Positions 55,859 through 64,000 of a stretch of DNA of 64,000 nt are shown here, one piece after another. The notes beneath the pieces are model-generated. The model was not told the DNA's origin. It saw nothing but the letters and a program-made list of their open reading frames with translations, and did no database searches. The stretch spans positions 1 through 64,000 of the forward strand of contig JAEXFN010000055.1 of assembly GCA_023400055.1 (NCBI GenBank), written 5' to 3'. The stretch comes from Bacillota bacterium. Its GTDB lineage: Bacteria; Bacillota; UBA4882; UBA8346. Position 1 is the stretch's first letter; every line of letters starts with the position of its first letter. Position numbers and translations under genes: made by a program.

Positions 55859-58800
55859 CTACCGTTTGAACTTCAAGAAGTCGCCCCAGATGATCGCGCC
55901 CTGAGCATCCCGGGCGTAGGGCACCTGTGGGGTCAGACTGGCAAAATCGGTATCCTTCAGCGCCAGGCCCGACTTATTCTGGCTAACCGTCCCATTCCAG
56001 AAGAAATTGCCGTCACTGGCGACCGACGCCGGATAGAGATCGCCATTTCCCGGACCATTCCGGTAGGATATGAAGTTACGAACCTCGAATTGCAGCGGAA
56101 TGCCGGCATACGAGGTGAACATCAGGTTGACCCGGGCGTTGTTATAGGAAACGCAGTCCGCCGCCCGGACCGCCGGATTGCTGTTGCTGGTGAAACCGAC
56201 CGCGCCGTTGCCGAAGGCGAGACTGTTGCGAATGAGGTGCGGTACGGCAATGCCTTCGCCGCCGAGCTTAAATCCGTTTTTATCGCCCCGGCCCACCGTA
56301 CCGTCGCTCAGGAAACCATTGTCATAGGCGATGCAACCCTCGATCAGCACGGCGCCGATGGCACCCGAACCGGCTTTGGTGTACAAATCCCAGCCATCGT
56401 CGATGTTATGGTGCGAGATACAGCCCCGGAAGACATTGCCCACCCCCGCCGTGAGCTTGGCGGCGAAGCCGTCGGCATTATTCTCGGAGGGATCGCGGTT
56501 GTCATGGGAGGTGCAGTTAAGAATCAGGTTATAAGACGGCCATTCCGACAGCTTCTCCGCGAAATCGGTGCGGCTGATCTGCAGCCCGGTATCGCCATGC
56601 TCATAGAAGTTGCAAAGTTCCACGGTGTTGTGGTTGCCGCCGATGGTAAAGCCCCGGGTATTCGGCGCCGAACGGGCGAAGTCGATTCCTTTGACGTACC
56701 AGTAATCGCCGCTGAGCACGGCTCCTTCGGATTTTTTATTAAAATCAATCACCGGATGCGCCCCGGGGGCGGCGACCAGATACTTTAGCGCGGTCGGCGT
56801 GCCGTTGTTGTACTTTTTAATCTCCAATTTGGAGCTTCGCAGGTATTGACCGTCCAGCAGGACGATCTTCTGGCCTTCCCGGACATAGGTGATGGCGGTA
56901 TCCAAATCCAACGGACTGGCCTGAGTCCCCGTGCCCGCGCTTGTGCCGGCAGGCGACACGTAGATATCGCCGTTCGGTGCGTAGGAACGCGTGGTCACCG
57001 TGAAATTCTTGACTATCTTTTCGTAGGAGGTCAGATATTGAGTGTCATCGGGCAGAAACACTGCGCTAAAGTTGGTAGCGCGACCCGCGGCGAGTAGGGC
57101 CGGGACGGCCAGGGTCTTGCCGGCCGCGACGGCCTGATCCTGAGCGATGAACTGATTGCCTTGTTTTACCGTCACAATGCCGTCGACATTGGCCTGAACC
57201 AACAGCGGATAGGCCGTCGCGGCGGTTTTATCCAGCGAGACGATGTCGAAAAGCGGCGCCACTCTCTGCCGGGGCGGCTCGACCTTGGGAGCGTCGGTAG
57301 CGGCGGCGGTCACGGTCAACTGGATATGGCTGACTTCGATCGTGGCCAGCCGAGCGACGTAAAAACCCACGTAAATCTTGGCATCTTGCACTTTTAAAAT
57401 ATCCGGTGCGTAGAATAGCTCCGCCTGGCCATCATTCAGCCTGCCGCTGTAGCCGGTGTTGGTTTTGACCAGCGTCAGCCGGTAGGCTTTGGCGGGATAG
57501 GTGTTGGTCAATTCGGGCTTCTCGGGATGAAGCATTTTTTTCTGAATGCCCCTGCTGCCGGCGCCATCGGGAGAGGTGACCCCGGTACGGATGAAAAACT
57601 GGGTGCCGTTGGCGCTGCCGGTGCCGCCGCTGTAGCCGCCCACGGCGGCGATGTTGGAGGCAAAGATACTGGAATCCCCCGGCTTGCCGATGGCGTCCCG
57701 GGCCATGATCCCGAATGATTCCTGGCCGTCCTGGGGATTCTTGGCGTAAGCCTTGACCTTAATGTCGGCCGATAAGACGAAGTTATCTTTTGCGGCGTCC
57801 AACTCAGTATAGTAGAAAGTGATGCCGTCATGGTCCCCGGTGATTTTGCCGCCGCCCTCCAGCGCCACCAGCTCCACCGTGCCGTCGGCTTTCACGGTCG
57901 CGGTATTGTTGGCATCCGAGGTCGACTGACCGAAACGGATCGCTTTCCAGGGGTAGGCTTTTTTCTCACGCACGGTGACCTGGAAAACCAGCGGCGCGAT
58001 CCGGCTGTCCTTGGGCACGATCCGGATCGGATAAGTTCCCGCTTTGCCGGAATGAAAAGCCACGGTATCGATCGTGTAATCGGCTCCGGGCAGGATTTCC
58101 CGGTCTTGATTGTCATAGACCTTGGCTACTTCCAACTCCGCTCCGTCAAAAGGTTCGCCTGTAAAATAGGTAGTCCGCGGGTAGCGGTTCAGCTGAATGC
58201 CGGTCAACTGTTTGACTCGCACCGTCACTTTTAACGCGGCGGTTTTGCCTTTGTGGGAGATCAGGACCGTTTTCTCCCCCGGGCTGGCGGTATCCAAGGC
58301 GGATAAGGAATATTCGTCCTTCATCAGCCGGACCGTTGTTTGATCGCTGTATTGGGCGTAGACGACCATGCCCTCGGGATCCAGGAAATCGCCGATGAAA
58401 TAGCTCAGCCGCGCCGGCGGCTTACGGATCTCCAATCCCAGCAACTCGGCCAGTTTTACGGTTACGGAGAAGCTGGCCGTTTTGGTGGGATCCGCGATCA
58501 AGGCGGCCGTGACCGTCTTCTCCCCCGTGCTACTGCTGTCAAAGCCGGTCAGGGTGTATTCGGCGGGGTCGAGCGTTCGTATCGTTCCATCGTTGAAGCT
58601 ACCGTTGATTACTATCCCCGCCGATTCCAGCCGGTCGTTCCGGTAATAGACCGTTTTGGCCGGTGCATAGACGACTTCCAATGCGGTACAGCTCAAAGCG
58701 GTCACATTCACTTGAAAACTGGCAGTCTTGCCGCCATAGGCCACCGTGACCATCTGAGTTCCCAGGGTATCGGCGTCAAAGCCGGTAACGGCATAGTCCA

Positions 58801-59620
58801 CCTCCGTCAGCGCTTTGCTGCTGCCGTCGGCATAGGTCGCGGCGACTCTCAGACCCGTCAGATCCAAGGTTTGGCCCTTCAGATAATCGGTCTTGGCCGG
58901 CCGGCTGGTGATGGCGACGTTGGTAACATTCGTAATAAGGGATATATTGGTGAAAGTGACCTTGGCGTTGCGCGCCGCGAAAAGGCCAAGGTAGAACCGG
59001 TCGCCGCCGAAAAAGCCGGCGCTGTCGATGACCGCAGTTTGCGAGCCGCAACTGACGATGCATTGATCGACGGTCTTGATCATCCGCAGGCGGTATTTAT
59101 TTCCCGCCTGGGCGGGCGCATCCGTCAGCATGATCGAGGGGTTGGCGAGCAAGGCTCCTTTTCTATAGAAAGCCTGCATTTTATCATACAATGCGCCCAC
59201 CGCCAGGAAATTGGAGGCGTGGCCGGAACTGTCCCCGTTCTGGCCCACCGTGTCCCTGAGCATCAAGCCGAAGGCGACCTGGCTGGCATTGGTGTAACTT
59301 TCCACCTTCGCCTCGGCAGTGAGCTGAAACGGCTGGCCGGATGCCAGCGCCGTGAAATAAAAGGCGATGCCCTCCACGGTGCTGGAGATCTTGCCGCCAT
59401 TCCCGGTGCTTTCGATGGTTACGCTCTGATCGGCGTTCACCGTGATTTTGTTGACAGCGGAAGATGCCGTGGTGCTGCTGCCAAAGATACTCGCTTGCCA
59501 TGCTCCGTCCCCCGGCGCCCCGAATACCGGCAAACCGCCGGGCACGATGACTATGGCCAGCGCCAGCAAGAATAAGACCCTGGCAATGATGCCCGGTCCT
59601 GATAACGGTTTTTGCCTCAT
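55859..59620 (-). CDS. Large secreted multidomain pectate lyase (PL9-type)
   Basis: A 1253-residue exported enzyme. A signal peptide (residues 1-34: ARVLFLLALAIVIV then VFGA) is followed by a beta-sandwich domain to about 235; four Big_3-like Ig repeats with the pattern (A/P)...Y..G..LD..G(L/M)(R/V)V.A.Y.DG; a second copy of the N-terminal domain (about 555-780, sharing GGKI, GI.FYYTEL and GLMLRDT/GIMARDA); and a C-terminal parallel beta-helix from about 880. The helix domain has DIYVSPAGTSAGTGTQASPLD, ENNADGFAAKLTAG with the Lys and Asp positions of PL9 catalysis and calcium binding, and SHHNIDDGWDLY. It would cleave polygalacturonate by beta-elimination outside the cell. The ATG at 59620 has AGGAGG upstream. 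Confidence 0.87.
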   Translation of the reverse strand: MRQKPLSGPGIIARVLFLLALAIVIVPGGLPVFGAPGDGAWQASIFGSSTTASSAVNKITVNADQSVTIESTGNGGKISSTVEGIAFYFTALASGQPFQLTAEAKVESYTNASQVAFGLMLRDTVGQNGDSSGHASNFLAVGALYDKMQAFYRKGALLANPSIMLTDAPAQAGNKYRLRMIKTVDQCIVSCGSQTAVIDSAGFFGGDRFYLGLFAARNAKVTFTNISLITNVTNVAITSRPAKTDYLKGQTLDLTGLRVAATYADGSSKALTEVDYAVTGFDADTLGTQMVTVAYGGKTASFQVNVTALSCTALEVVYAPAKTVYYRNDRLESAGIVINGSFNDGTIRTLDPAEYTLTGFDSSSTGEKTVTAALIADPTKTASFSVTVKLAELLGLEIRKPPARLSYFIGDFLDPEGMVVYAQYSDQTTVRLMKDEYSLSALDTASPGEKTVLISHKGKTAALKVTVRVKQLTGIQLNRYPRTTYFTGEPFDGAELEVAKVYDNQDREILPGADYTIDTVAFHSGKAGTYPIRIVPKDSRIAPLVFQVTVREKKAYPWKAIRFGQSTSDANNTATVKADGTVELVALEGGGKITGDHDGITFYYTELDAAKDNFVLSADIKVKAYAKNPQDGQESFGIMARDAIGKPGDSSIFASNIAAVGGYSGGTGSANGTQFFIRTGVTSPDGAGSRGIQKKMLHPEKPELTNTYPAKAYRLTLVKTNTGYSGRLNDGQAELFYAPDILKVQDAKIYVGFYVARLATIEVSHIQLTVTAAATDAPKVEPPRQRVAPLFDIVSLDKTAATAYPLLVQANVDGIVTVKQGNQFIAQDQAVAAGKTLAVPALLAAGRATNFSAVFLPDDTQYLTSYEKIVKNFTVTTRSYAPNGDIYVSPAGTSAGTGTQASPLDLDTAITYVREGQKIVLLDGQYLRSSKLEIKKYNNGTPTALKYLVAAPGAHPVIDFNKKSEGAVLSGDYWYVKGIDFARSAPNTRGFTIGGNHNTVELCNFYEHGDTGLQISRTDFAEKLSEWPSYNLILNCTSHDNRDPSENNADGFAAKLTAGVGNVFRGCISHHNIDDGWDLYTKAGSGAIGAVLIEGCIAYDNGFLSDGTVGRGDKNGFKLGGEGIAVPHLIRNSLAFGNGAVGFTSNSNPAVRAADCVSYNNARVNLMFTSYAGIPLQFEVRNFISYRNGPGNGDLYPASVASDGNFFWNGTVSQNKSGLALKDTDFASLTPQVPYARDAQGAIIWGDFLKFKR

Positions 59621-59787
59621 CAACCTAGCCTCCTTTTTTCTTTACCGTCAAAAATTTCGGCAATTTCCCGTGCCAAATCAGCCCGCCCGAACGGCCAGGC
59701 TGCTTTAAAAGTATTGACAATGATCAGTATACGGTAAGAAAGAATGAAAGCCTATGGTCACTTTTTTAGTTGGAATGGACAGTTTTT

Positions 59788-59830
59788 ATAAAAAGAAACC
59801 TTCACAATCTGCTCAGACTGCGAAGGTTTC
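59788..59830 (-). terminator. Terminator of the kduI-kduD transcript
   Basis: Minus strand: GAAACCTTC and GAAGGTTTC arms with further partial pairing (GCAGTCTGA/AGATTG), then TTTTTAT, 38 bp past the kduD stop codon. Confidence 0.8.
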
Positions 59831-59867
59831 AGCCTATAAATCCATTCAAAACAATTCCGGCGCCAAC

Positions 59868-60629
59868 TTACCGCGCCAGCCAGCCGCCGTCCACGGCGAT
59901 GGTAAAGCCATTGACGTAATCACTGGCTTCGGAGGCGAGCAACAGGGCCACGCCTTGCAGATCGGCGGGCGTTCCCCAGCGGCCGGCCGGAATCCGCTCC
60001 AGAATCGCTTCGCTGCGCTGTTCGTCGGCACGCAACGGGGCAGTGTTGTTGGTGGCCATGTAGCCCGGGGCGATGGCGTTGATGTTGATCCGGTATTTGG
60101 CCCACTCATTGGCCATGGCCCGGGTGATGCCCATGACTCCGCTCTTGCTGGCGGTGTAGGACGGAACCCGGATCCCGCCCTGGTAGGACAGCATCGAGGC
60201 GATATTGATGATCTTGCCCTTCGAGCCCTGTTTGACAAATTGTTTGGCCGCCAGCTGGCTGAAGAAGAAAACCGTCTTGAGGTTGATATCGAGCACGTCG
60301 TCCCAATCCTGCTCCGAGAATTCCAGCGCGTCGGTGCGGCGGATGATGCCGGCGTTGTTGACCAGGATATCCAGTCGCCCGAATTTGGCCAGCGTCTGAT
60401 CGAGGATACTCTGCAGCGGCTCGATGGTGAGCAGGTTGGCCTTGAGCATCAGGCATTTGCCGCCCAGCTCCTCAATGCGTTTTTGAGTATCGGGCGAATC
60501 CACGTAATCGACGCCCACCACGCTGGCGCCCGCCTCGGCCAGGGCCAGACAGATCCCCTGTCCCAGACCGGTGCTGCTCCCGGTGACGATGGCCACTTTG
60601 CCATCGAGTTTGAATTGATCTAAAATCAT
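59868..60629 (-). CDS. kduD: 2-deoxy-D-gluconate 3-dehydrogenase / KDG-forming oxidoreductase
   Basis: A 253-residue short-chain dehydrogenase that reduces 2,5-diketo-3-deoxygluconate to 2-keto-3-deoxygluconate. MILDQFKLDGKVAIVTGSSTGLGQG holds the nucleotide motif TGxxxGxG; NNAGIIRR is at residue 91; the catalytic triad appears as Ser in SMLSYQGG and YTASKSG near residue 160. LEFSEQDWDDVLDINLKTVFF and ATNNTAPLRADEQRSEAILERIPAGRWG are diagnostic of KduD. The ATG at 60629 is better spaced from AAAGGGGG than the TTG at 60638. It follows kduI by 15 bp. Confidence 0.94.
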   Translation of the reverse strand: MILDQFKLDGKVAIVTGSSTGLGQGICLALAEAGASVVGVDYVDSPDTQKRIEELGGKCLMLKANLLTIEPLQSILDQTLAKFGRLDILVNNAGIIRRTDALEFSEQDWDDVLDINLKTVFFFSQLAAKQFVKQGSKGKIINIASMLSYQGGIRVPSYTASKSGVMGITRAMANEWAKYRININAIAPGYMATNNTAPLRADEQRSEAILERIPAGRWGTPADLQGVALLLASEASDYVNGFTIAVDGGWLAR

Positions 60630-60644
60630 CTTTAGCAACCCCCT

Positions 60645-61472
60645 TTATTTCAGTTCGCTCATGGGGACGGCGTCCATATCCGAGAACACCTGGTTCTCGC
60701 CGACCATTCCCCAGATGAACGTGTAGTTCTTGGTGCCGACGCCCGAGTGAATCGACCAGCTGGGATTGATCACCGCTTCTTCGTTGCGCATCACGACGTG
60801 GCGGGTCTCCTTCGGCTCGCCCATGAAGTGGAAGACCACCGCGTTATCGGGAATATTGAAATACAGGTACACTTCCATCCGCCGGTCGTGGGTGTGGCAG
60901 GGCATGGTGTTCCACATGTTGCCCGGTTCCAGGATGGTCATTCCCATGACCAGCTGGCAGCTCTTGACGCCGTCGGGATGGATGTATTTGTGGATCGTCC
61001 GTTCATTGGACTCGCTGAGCGACCCCAGATGCTGGGCAGCGGTCTCGCTGAGCAGAATCTTCTGGGTCGGGTAGCTCTTATGTGCCGGCGCGCTGTTGAA
61101 ATAGAACTTGGCCGGTTGTTGCGAATCGGCGCTGGAAAAGATGATCTCCTTGGCGCCCATGCCGATGTACAGGCCGTCCCGGGTATTCAGCTCATAAGCT
61201 TGGCCGTCGACGCTGACCGTGCCCTTGGGGCCGATGTTGATGATCCCCATCTCGCGCCGTTCCAGGAAATAGGCGGCCCGCAGCTCCTCGCCGGCCACCA
61301 GGGTCAACGGAGTCACCGGACAGGCCGCGCCGGTGATGATCCGGTCGATCTGGCTGTAGACCAGTTTGATCTCACCCGGCAGGAACAGGTTTTGAATCAG
61401 AAAATCCTCCCGAATGCGTTCCGTGGTATAATTCTTAAAATCGTTGGGATTTGCCGCATTGCGTACTTCCAT
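60645..61472 (-). CDS. kduI: 5-dehydro-4-deoxy-D-glucuronate isomerase
   Basis: A 275-residue cupin isomerase that converts 5-keto-4-deoxyuronate to 2,5-diketo-3-deoxygluconate after pectin monomers open. It begins MEVRNAANPNDFKNYTTERI, the family start. The metal site includes PCHTHDRRMEVYLYFN near residue 190 (two His and the Glu), with another His in SIHSGVGTKNYTFIWGMVGENQ. The ATG at 61472 has GGAGGG 9 bases upstream. It lies 112 bp after the LacI gene and 15 bp before kduD. Confidence 0.96.
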   Translation of the reverse strand: MEVRNAANPNDFKNYTTERIREDFLIQNLFLPGEIKLVYSQIDRIITGAACPVTPLTLVAGEELRAAYFLERREMGIINIGPKGTVSVDGQAYELNTRDGLYIGMGAKEIIFSSADSQQPAKFYFNSAPAHKSYPTQKILLSETAAQHLGSLSESNERTIHKYIHPDGVKSCQLVMGMTILEPGNMWNTMPCHTHDRRMEVYLYFNIPDNAVVFHFMGEPKETRHVVMRNEEAVINPSWSIHSGVGTKNYTFIWGMVGENQVFSDMDAVPMSELK

Positions 61473-61583
61473 CGTATAAAACCCTCCATTCTTCATTTTG
61501 ATTATTGGGTTATTTGGAATGAAAACCGGGCTGGGGCAGCGGTCGGCTGGCCGTCCTCCGGTTCCAGTTCAAACAGTCTGGCA

Positions 61584-62621
61584 CTACCCTTTCGGGTCCT
61601 CCCGGTTCTCCCCGCAGGAACGCCGCACCACCAGGCGGGGCTGGAAGGTGATCGCCTTGGGCGGGGGCTGGGGGGCATCGTCCGGCGCCAGGATCCGGTC
61701 GAGGATCATCTGGGCGGCGACCCGGCCCAATTCGTATTTGCGTTGCCGGACGGTGGTCAGGGGCACCGGCAGCATCGCCGCCATCTCAATATCGTCGTAT
61801 CCCACCAGCGCCAGGTTCTCCGGGACCCGCACCCCTTTGCGGTAGAAATACTTGAGCGCCCCCATGGCCACGCTATCGTTAACCGCGAAGACGGCGTCCG
61901 GCAGTTCGCCGCCGTGACCGTGAATCAGCTGACGGGCGGCCTTCTCGCCGCCGTCGAAGGTGGCGTTGGTCGGGATGACCCAATCCGGGGCGACACTCAG
62001 CCCATGCGCGGCCATCCCTTCCAGATAGGCCCGCAGCCGCTCCTGGCTGGCGAAAGAGTCGCGCGGCCCCGCGAAATGAACGAGGCTCCGTTTGCCCAGC
62101 CGGATCAGGTGTTCGACCGCGGCAGTCGCGCCCGCGAAATTGTCGTTGGTGATGAAGTCGGCCGCCACCCCCGGCACCAGGTTGTCGATGAGCACCAGCG
62201 GGATGCCGTCGCGGAGCAGATCCTGCAACGGCTCCGGGTCATTCGACACGGAGACCATGATGATCCCGTCCACCTGCTTGGCGCGGAGGAACTGCAGGTA
62301 CTGCCGCTCCTTCTCTGGACTGCGGTCGGTGTTGCAGATGATCAGGCTGAAATTTTGGGAACTGGCGACCCCCTCGACGGCCTTGCTGATATGGGCGTAA
62401 TACGGATTGATGATATCCGGAATGATCAGGCCGATGCTGTCGGAACGCTTCAGGACCAGCCCGCGCGCCAGGGCGTTGGAGGTGTAATTCAGCCGTTTCG
62501 CCAGCTCCTTGATGCGGTGCCGCGTCTCCGCGCTGATCTCCGGGCTGTCCTTGAGCGCGCGCGAAACCGTGGTATGGGAGACATTGGCCATGCGGGCGAT
62601 ATCTTTAATGGTAACCGTCAT
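61584..62621 (-). CDS. LacI family regulator of the pectin module
   Basis: A 345-residue LacI/GalR repressor: MTVTIKDIARMANVSHTTVSRALKDSPEIS is the DNA-binding domain, and the effector domain contains VFAVNDSVAMGALKYF and LVGYDDIEMAAMLPVPLTTVRQ. The ATG at 62621 has GAGGGAG upstream; the longer frame to 62708 is unsupported. It precedes kduI and kduD on the same strand and is the most likely controller of them and of the pectate lyase; a uronate-derived keto sugar would be the inducer, by analogy with other pectin regulons. A strong promoter lies 240 bp upstream, leaving an unusually long leader. Confidence 0.9.
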   Translation of the reverse strand: MTVTIKDIARMANVSHTTVSRALKDSPEISAETRHRIKELAKRLNYTSNALARGLVLKRSDSIGLIIPDIINPYYAHISKAVEGVASSQNFSLIICNTDRSPEKERQYLQFLRAKQVDGIIMVSVSNDPEPLQDLLRDGIPLVLIDNLVPGVAADFITNDNFAGATAAVEHLIRLGKRSLVHFAGPRDSFASQERLRAYLEGMAAHGLSVAPDWVIPTNATFDGGEKAARQLIHGHGGELPDAVFAVNDSVAMGALKYFYRKGVRVPENLALVGYDDIEMAAMLPVPLTTVRQRKYELGRVAAQMILDRILAPDDAPQPPPKAITFQPRLVVRRSCGENREDPKG

Positions 62622-62640
62622 CGGGAGCTCCCTCTCAGCT

Positions 62641-62830
62641 TTAACGTGTGCGGAAACCCGCCAGCCCAACCCCCGGCAATCGCTCACCGCATCAACTTGC
62701 CGCAGCAACGCCGTTCAATCCCGCAAACTCACTCCGCGCCGGAATGATGCCGCACCCGACAGCTCGCTTTGCCGGCCCGAAAACTGCCCCGTTGCAGCGG
62801 GGAATCCGATCCAACGTTAACGTGTGCGGA
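62641..62830. promoter_or_regulatory. Direct repeats in the long leader of the LacI gene
   Basis: TTAACGTGTGCGGA occurs at 62641-62654 and again at 62817-62830. The second copy overlaps the palindrome ACGTTAACGT (62814-62823). They could be operator sites for the LacI protein or the borders of a 176-bp insertion. No gene lies between. Confidence 0.45.
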
Positions 62831-62863
62831 GAACACCAAAAAAATATTCTAACGATCATTTTT

Positions 62864-62892
62864 AGTATAACAGATAGCTGAAGAATTGCCAA
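62864..62892 (-). promoter_or_regulatory. Sigma-A promoter of the LacI (pectin) gene
   Basis: Minus strand TTGGCA (62887-62892), exactly 17 bases, TATACT (62864-62869). It would give a 5' leader of about 235 bases. Confidence 0.7.
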
Positions 62893-63048
62893 ATGATTTT
62901 TTGAAGGGATTAGGTTACAAATCCGAATCACGATTCCACTGATTTGATTTAAGGATTTCACGAAAACCATCCGTTCTTCGGATTTCAATCCGTGGAATCC
63001 ATTCATCCGTTCAATTCGTGATCCGATTTCCCCTCCCGGCCTTCATGT

Positions 63049-63255
63049 CAGGTATGGCTTTTGGTCCAACCAGGATATTCTTTATCCATGTTAGGACGAA
63101 AGACATCCTTGTGAGGGATGCCTTGATCCTTACAAGGTATGCCTCGATCCATGTTAAGAATGGTCTCATTCTTGTGAGGGATCTCCTGATCCTTTCAGAG
63201 GATCAGGAGATCCTTGTAGGGGATCGGTCCATTCCTACTTTCCCAAGCCTTGGGA
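63049..63255 (+). repeat. 21-bp tandem array R8 (family C)
   Basis: Anchors ATCC or ATTC recur every 21 bp: TCC/TTC positions 63085, 63106, 63127, 63148, 63169, 63190, 63211 and 63232. Units resemble TTGTGAGGGATGCCTTGATC, like the array at 26697-27030. The plus frame reads LVRDALI, LTRYASI, HVKNGLI, LVRDLLI, LSEDQEI and LVGDRSI, but no ribosome binding site precedes it. Less regular CCCAAG/AAGCATTCC words continue to 63330. The gaps 62893-63048 and 63331-63575 show nothing else. Confidence 0.85.
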
Positions 63256-63575
63256 AAGCATTCCTAAAGTTTGGAAAAGCAGGACCAAATCTTCAGGATG
63301 CTGTGGCGACTCTTGGGGAAAGCGGACCAAGGTTTAGGGTAACTGGATCGAGACGCAGGGAACCGGCCCCGGATGCCATCCGAAGTTGCCCATGGTTATA
63401 ACCGCCCGTTAAGAAAGCATTCCAAATTTATTAGCCATTGCAAATTTCTTTCTTGGAAGCAATTGCTTTCCCGACTCGATTATGACGAGAGATCCGATAG
63501 TCCTTTCAAGAGCACTCCCGTCCATGTAAAAGAAAGGTCTTTGCCCGGCAAGCGCATCGACCGATGGCTACGACA

Positions 63576-63611
63576 TTAAAAATCTCCGCATCATCCCGAC
63601 ACGGAGATTTC
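63576..63611 (-). terminator. Terminator of the transketolase gene
   Basis: Minus strand: AAATCTCCG, 13-base loop, CGGAGATTT, then TTAATG, about 57 bp past the stop codon. Confidence 0.7.
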
Positions 63612-63668
63612 ACTGATAGGATCTATAATGGATCGGCGCGGCGGTTGGGCTCGGCCGAACTCCCGAAA

Positions 63669-64000
63669 TTATCTTCCTAAAATGCTTTGCGCCGCTTTGA
63701 CGATGTTGGCTGCGGTCAATCCATAATACTCCATAAGCGAATCGCAATCGCCCGATTGGCCAAAGCAGTCCACCAGCCCGATGCGCTTCACCACTGCCGG
63801 CTGGTGTTCCGCGAGCACCTCGGCTACGGCCGAGCCCAGTCCGCCGATGATGTTGTGATCCTCGGCGGTGATGATGCCGCGGGTCTCGCGGGCCGCCTTG
63901 ACGATCGCCGTTTCATCCAAGGGTTTGAGCGAATACATGTCGATGACCCGAACCGAGTATCCCATCCCGGCCAGTTGGTCGGCGGCCTGTAAAGCCTTGG
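63669..64000 (-). CDS. Transketolase, C-terminal part (gene cut by window edge)
   Basis: The last 110 residues of a transketolase-type protein; the 5' part lies beyond the window. The visible region is the C-terminal domain: AADQLAGMGYSVRVIDMYSLKPLD, then AARETRGIITAEDHNIIGGLGSAVAEVL with the conserved EDH-GGLG motif, and VDCFGQSGDCDSLMEYYGL near the end. This ending fits the short split transketolase C-terminal subunit (about 310 residues) of Bacillota as well as a full-length enzyme or a DXS/pyruvate dehydrogenase E1-beta relative; which one cannot be told from this end. It would work in the non-oxidative pentose phosphate pathway. Confidence 0.85.
   Translation of the reverse strand, partial: KALQAADQLAGMGYSVRVIDMYSLKPLDETAIVKAARETRGIITAEDHNIIGGLGSAVAEVLAEHQPAVVKRIGLVDCFGQSGDCDSLMEYYGLTAANIVKAAQSILGR

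Overview
The window is about 64 kb of a moderately GC-rich chromosome, most likely from the Bacillota (Firmicutes). The evidence is the ctsR-mcsA-mcsB-clpC operon with a CtsR-type operator, strong AGGAGG ribosome binding sites, TTG and GTG starts, Rho-independent terminators after many genes, a YesL-like membrane protein and several LacI/ROK sugar regulators. Gene content would fit a fermentative, polysaccharide-using lineage of the Hydrogenispora/Limnochordia type, but that placement is inference. No rRNA, tRNA, CRISPR or prophage was seen.

Layout. 0-3.4 kb: a 21-bp repeat array reading in frame into the C-terminal remnant of an IS1595-type transposase, an MBL-fold hydrolase, an iron-sulfur flavoprotein divergent from a TetR regulator, and a GNAT acetyltransferase. 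3.4-11.1 kb: alaS, a LacI regulator with a perfect 18-bp operator palindrome plus a GH94-type glycoside phosphorylase, and a cyclophilin. 11.8-18.6 kb: a heterodimeric ABC exporter pair facing a MacA/MacB-type efflux operon. 19.3-28.8 kb: an APC permease, an HD-domain protein, a 2-hydroxyacid dehydrogenase, a large poly-HAMP chemoreceptor and a phosphofructokinase. 29.6-35.3 kb: a ROK regulator, sugar ABC importer and Gfo/Idh dehydrogenase operon. 36-46.4 kb: a zinc-ribbon protein, clpC-mcsB-mcsA-ctsR, an M23/LysM peptidase, rho, a Cys-rich protein and cheB. 46.7-55.6 kb: a small secreted protein, pyrG, a YesL-like protein, argS with an aberrant HIGH motif, an FmdB-type protein, a slipin, a small membrane protein and a radical SAM protein. 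55.9-64 kb: a pectin module (large secreted PL9-type pectate lyase, kduD, kduI, LacI regulator), then the 3' end of a transketolase gene.

How the genes work together. The secreted pectate lyase would release unsaturated galacturonides; their monomer becomes 5-keto-4-deoxyuronate, which KduI and KduD convert to 2-keto-3-deoxygluconate, with the adjacent LacI regulator as likely switch. The ROK/ABC/oxidoreductase operon imports and oxidises an unidentified sugar. The ctsR operon is a heat- and protein-stress regulon. CheB and the chemoreceptor belong to chemotaxis.

The most unusual content is non-genic. Eight arrays lie in the larger gaps. They fall into four unrelated sequence families, but all have a 21-bp period that is exact or nearly exact. 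Three families can be read as heptad peptide repeats; the fourth has stops in all six frames. A separate mobile-looking 134-146 bp element with imperfect terminal inverted repeats occurs three times, and an 85-nt near-perfect hairpin precedes cheB.
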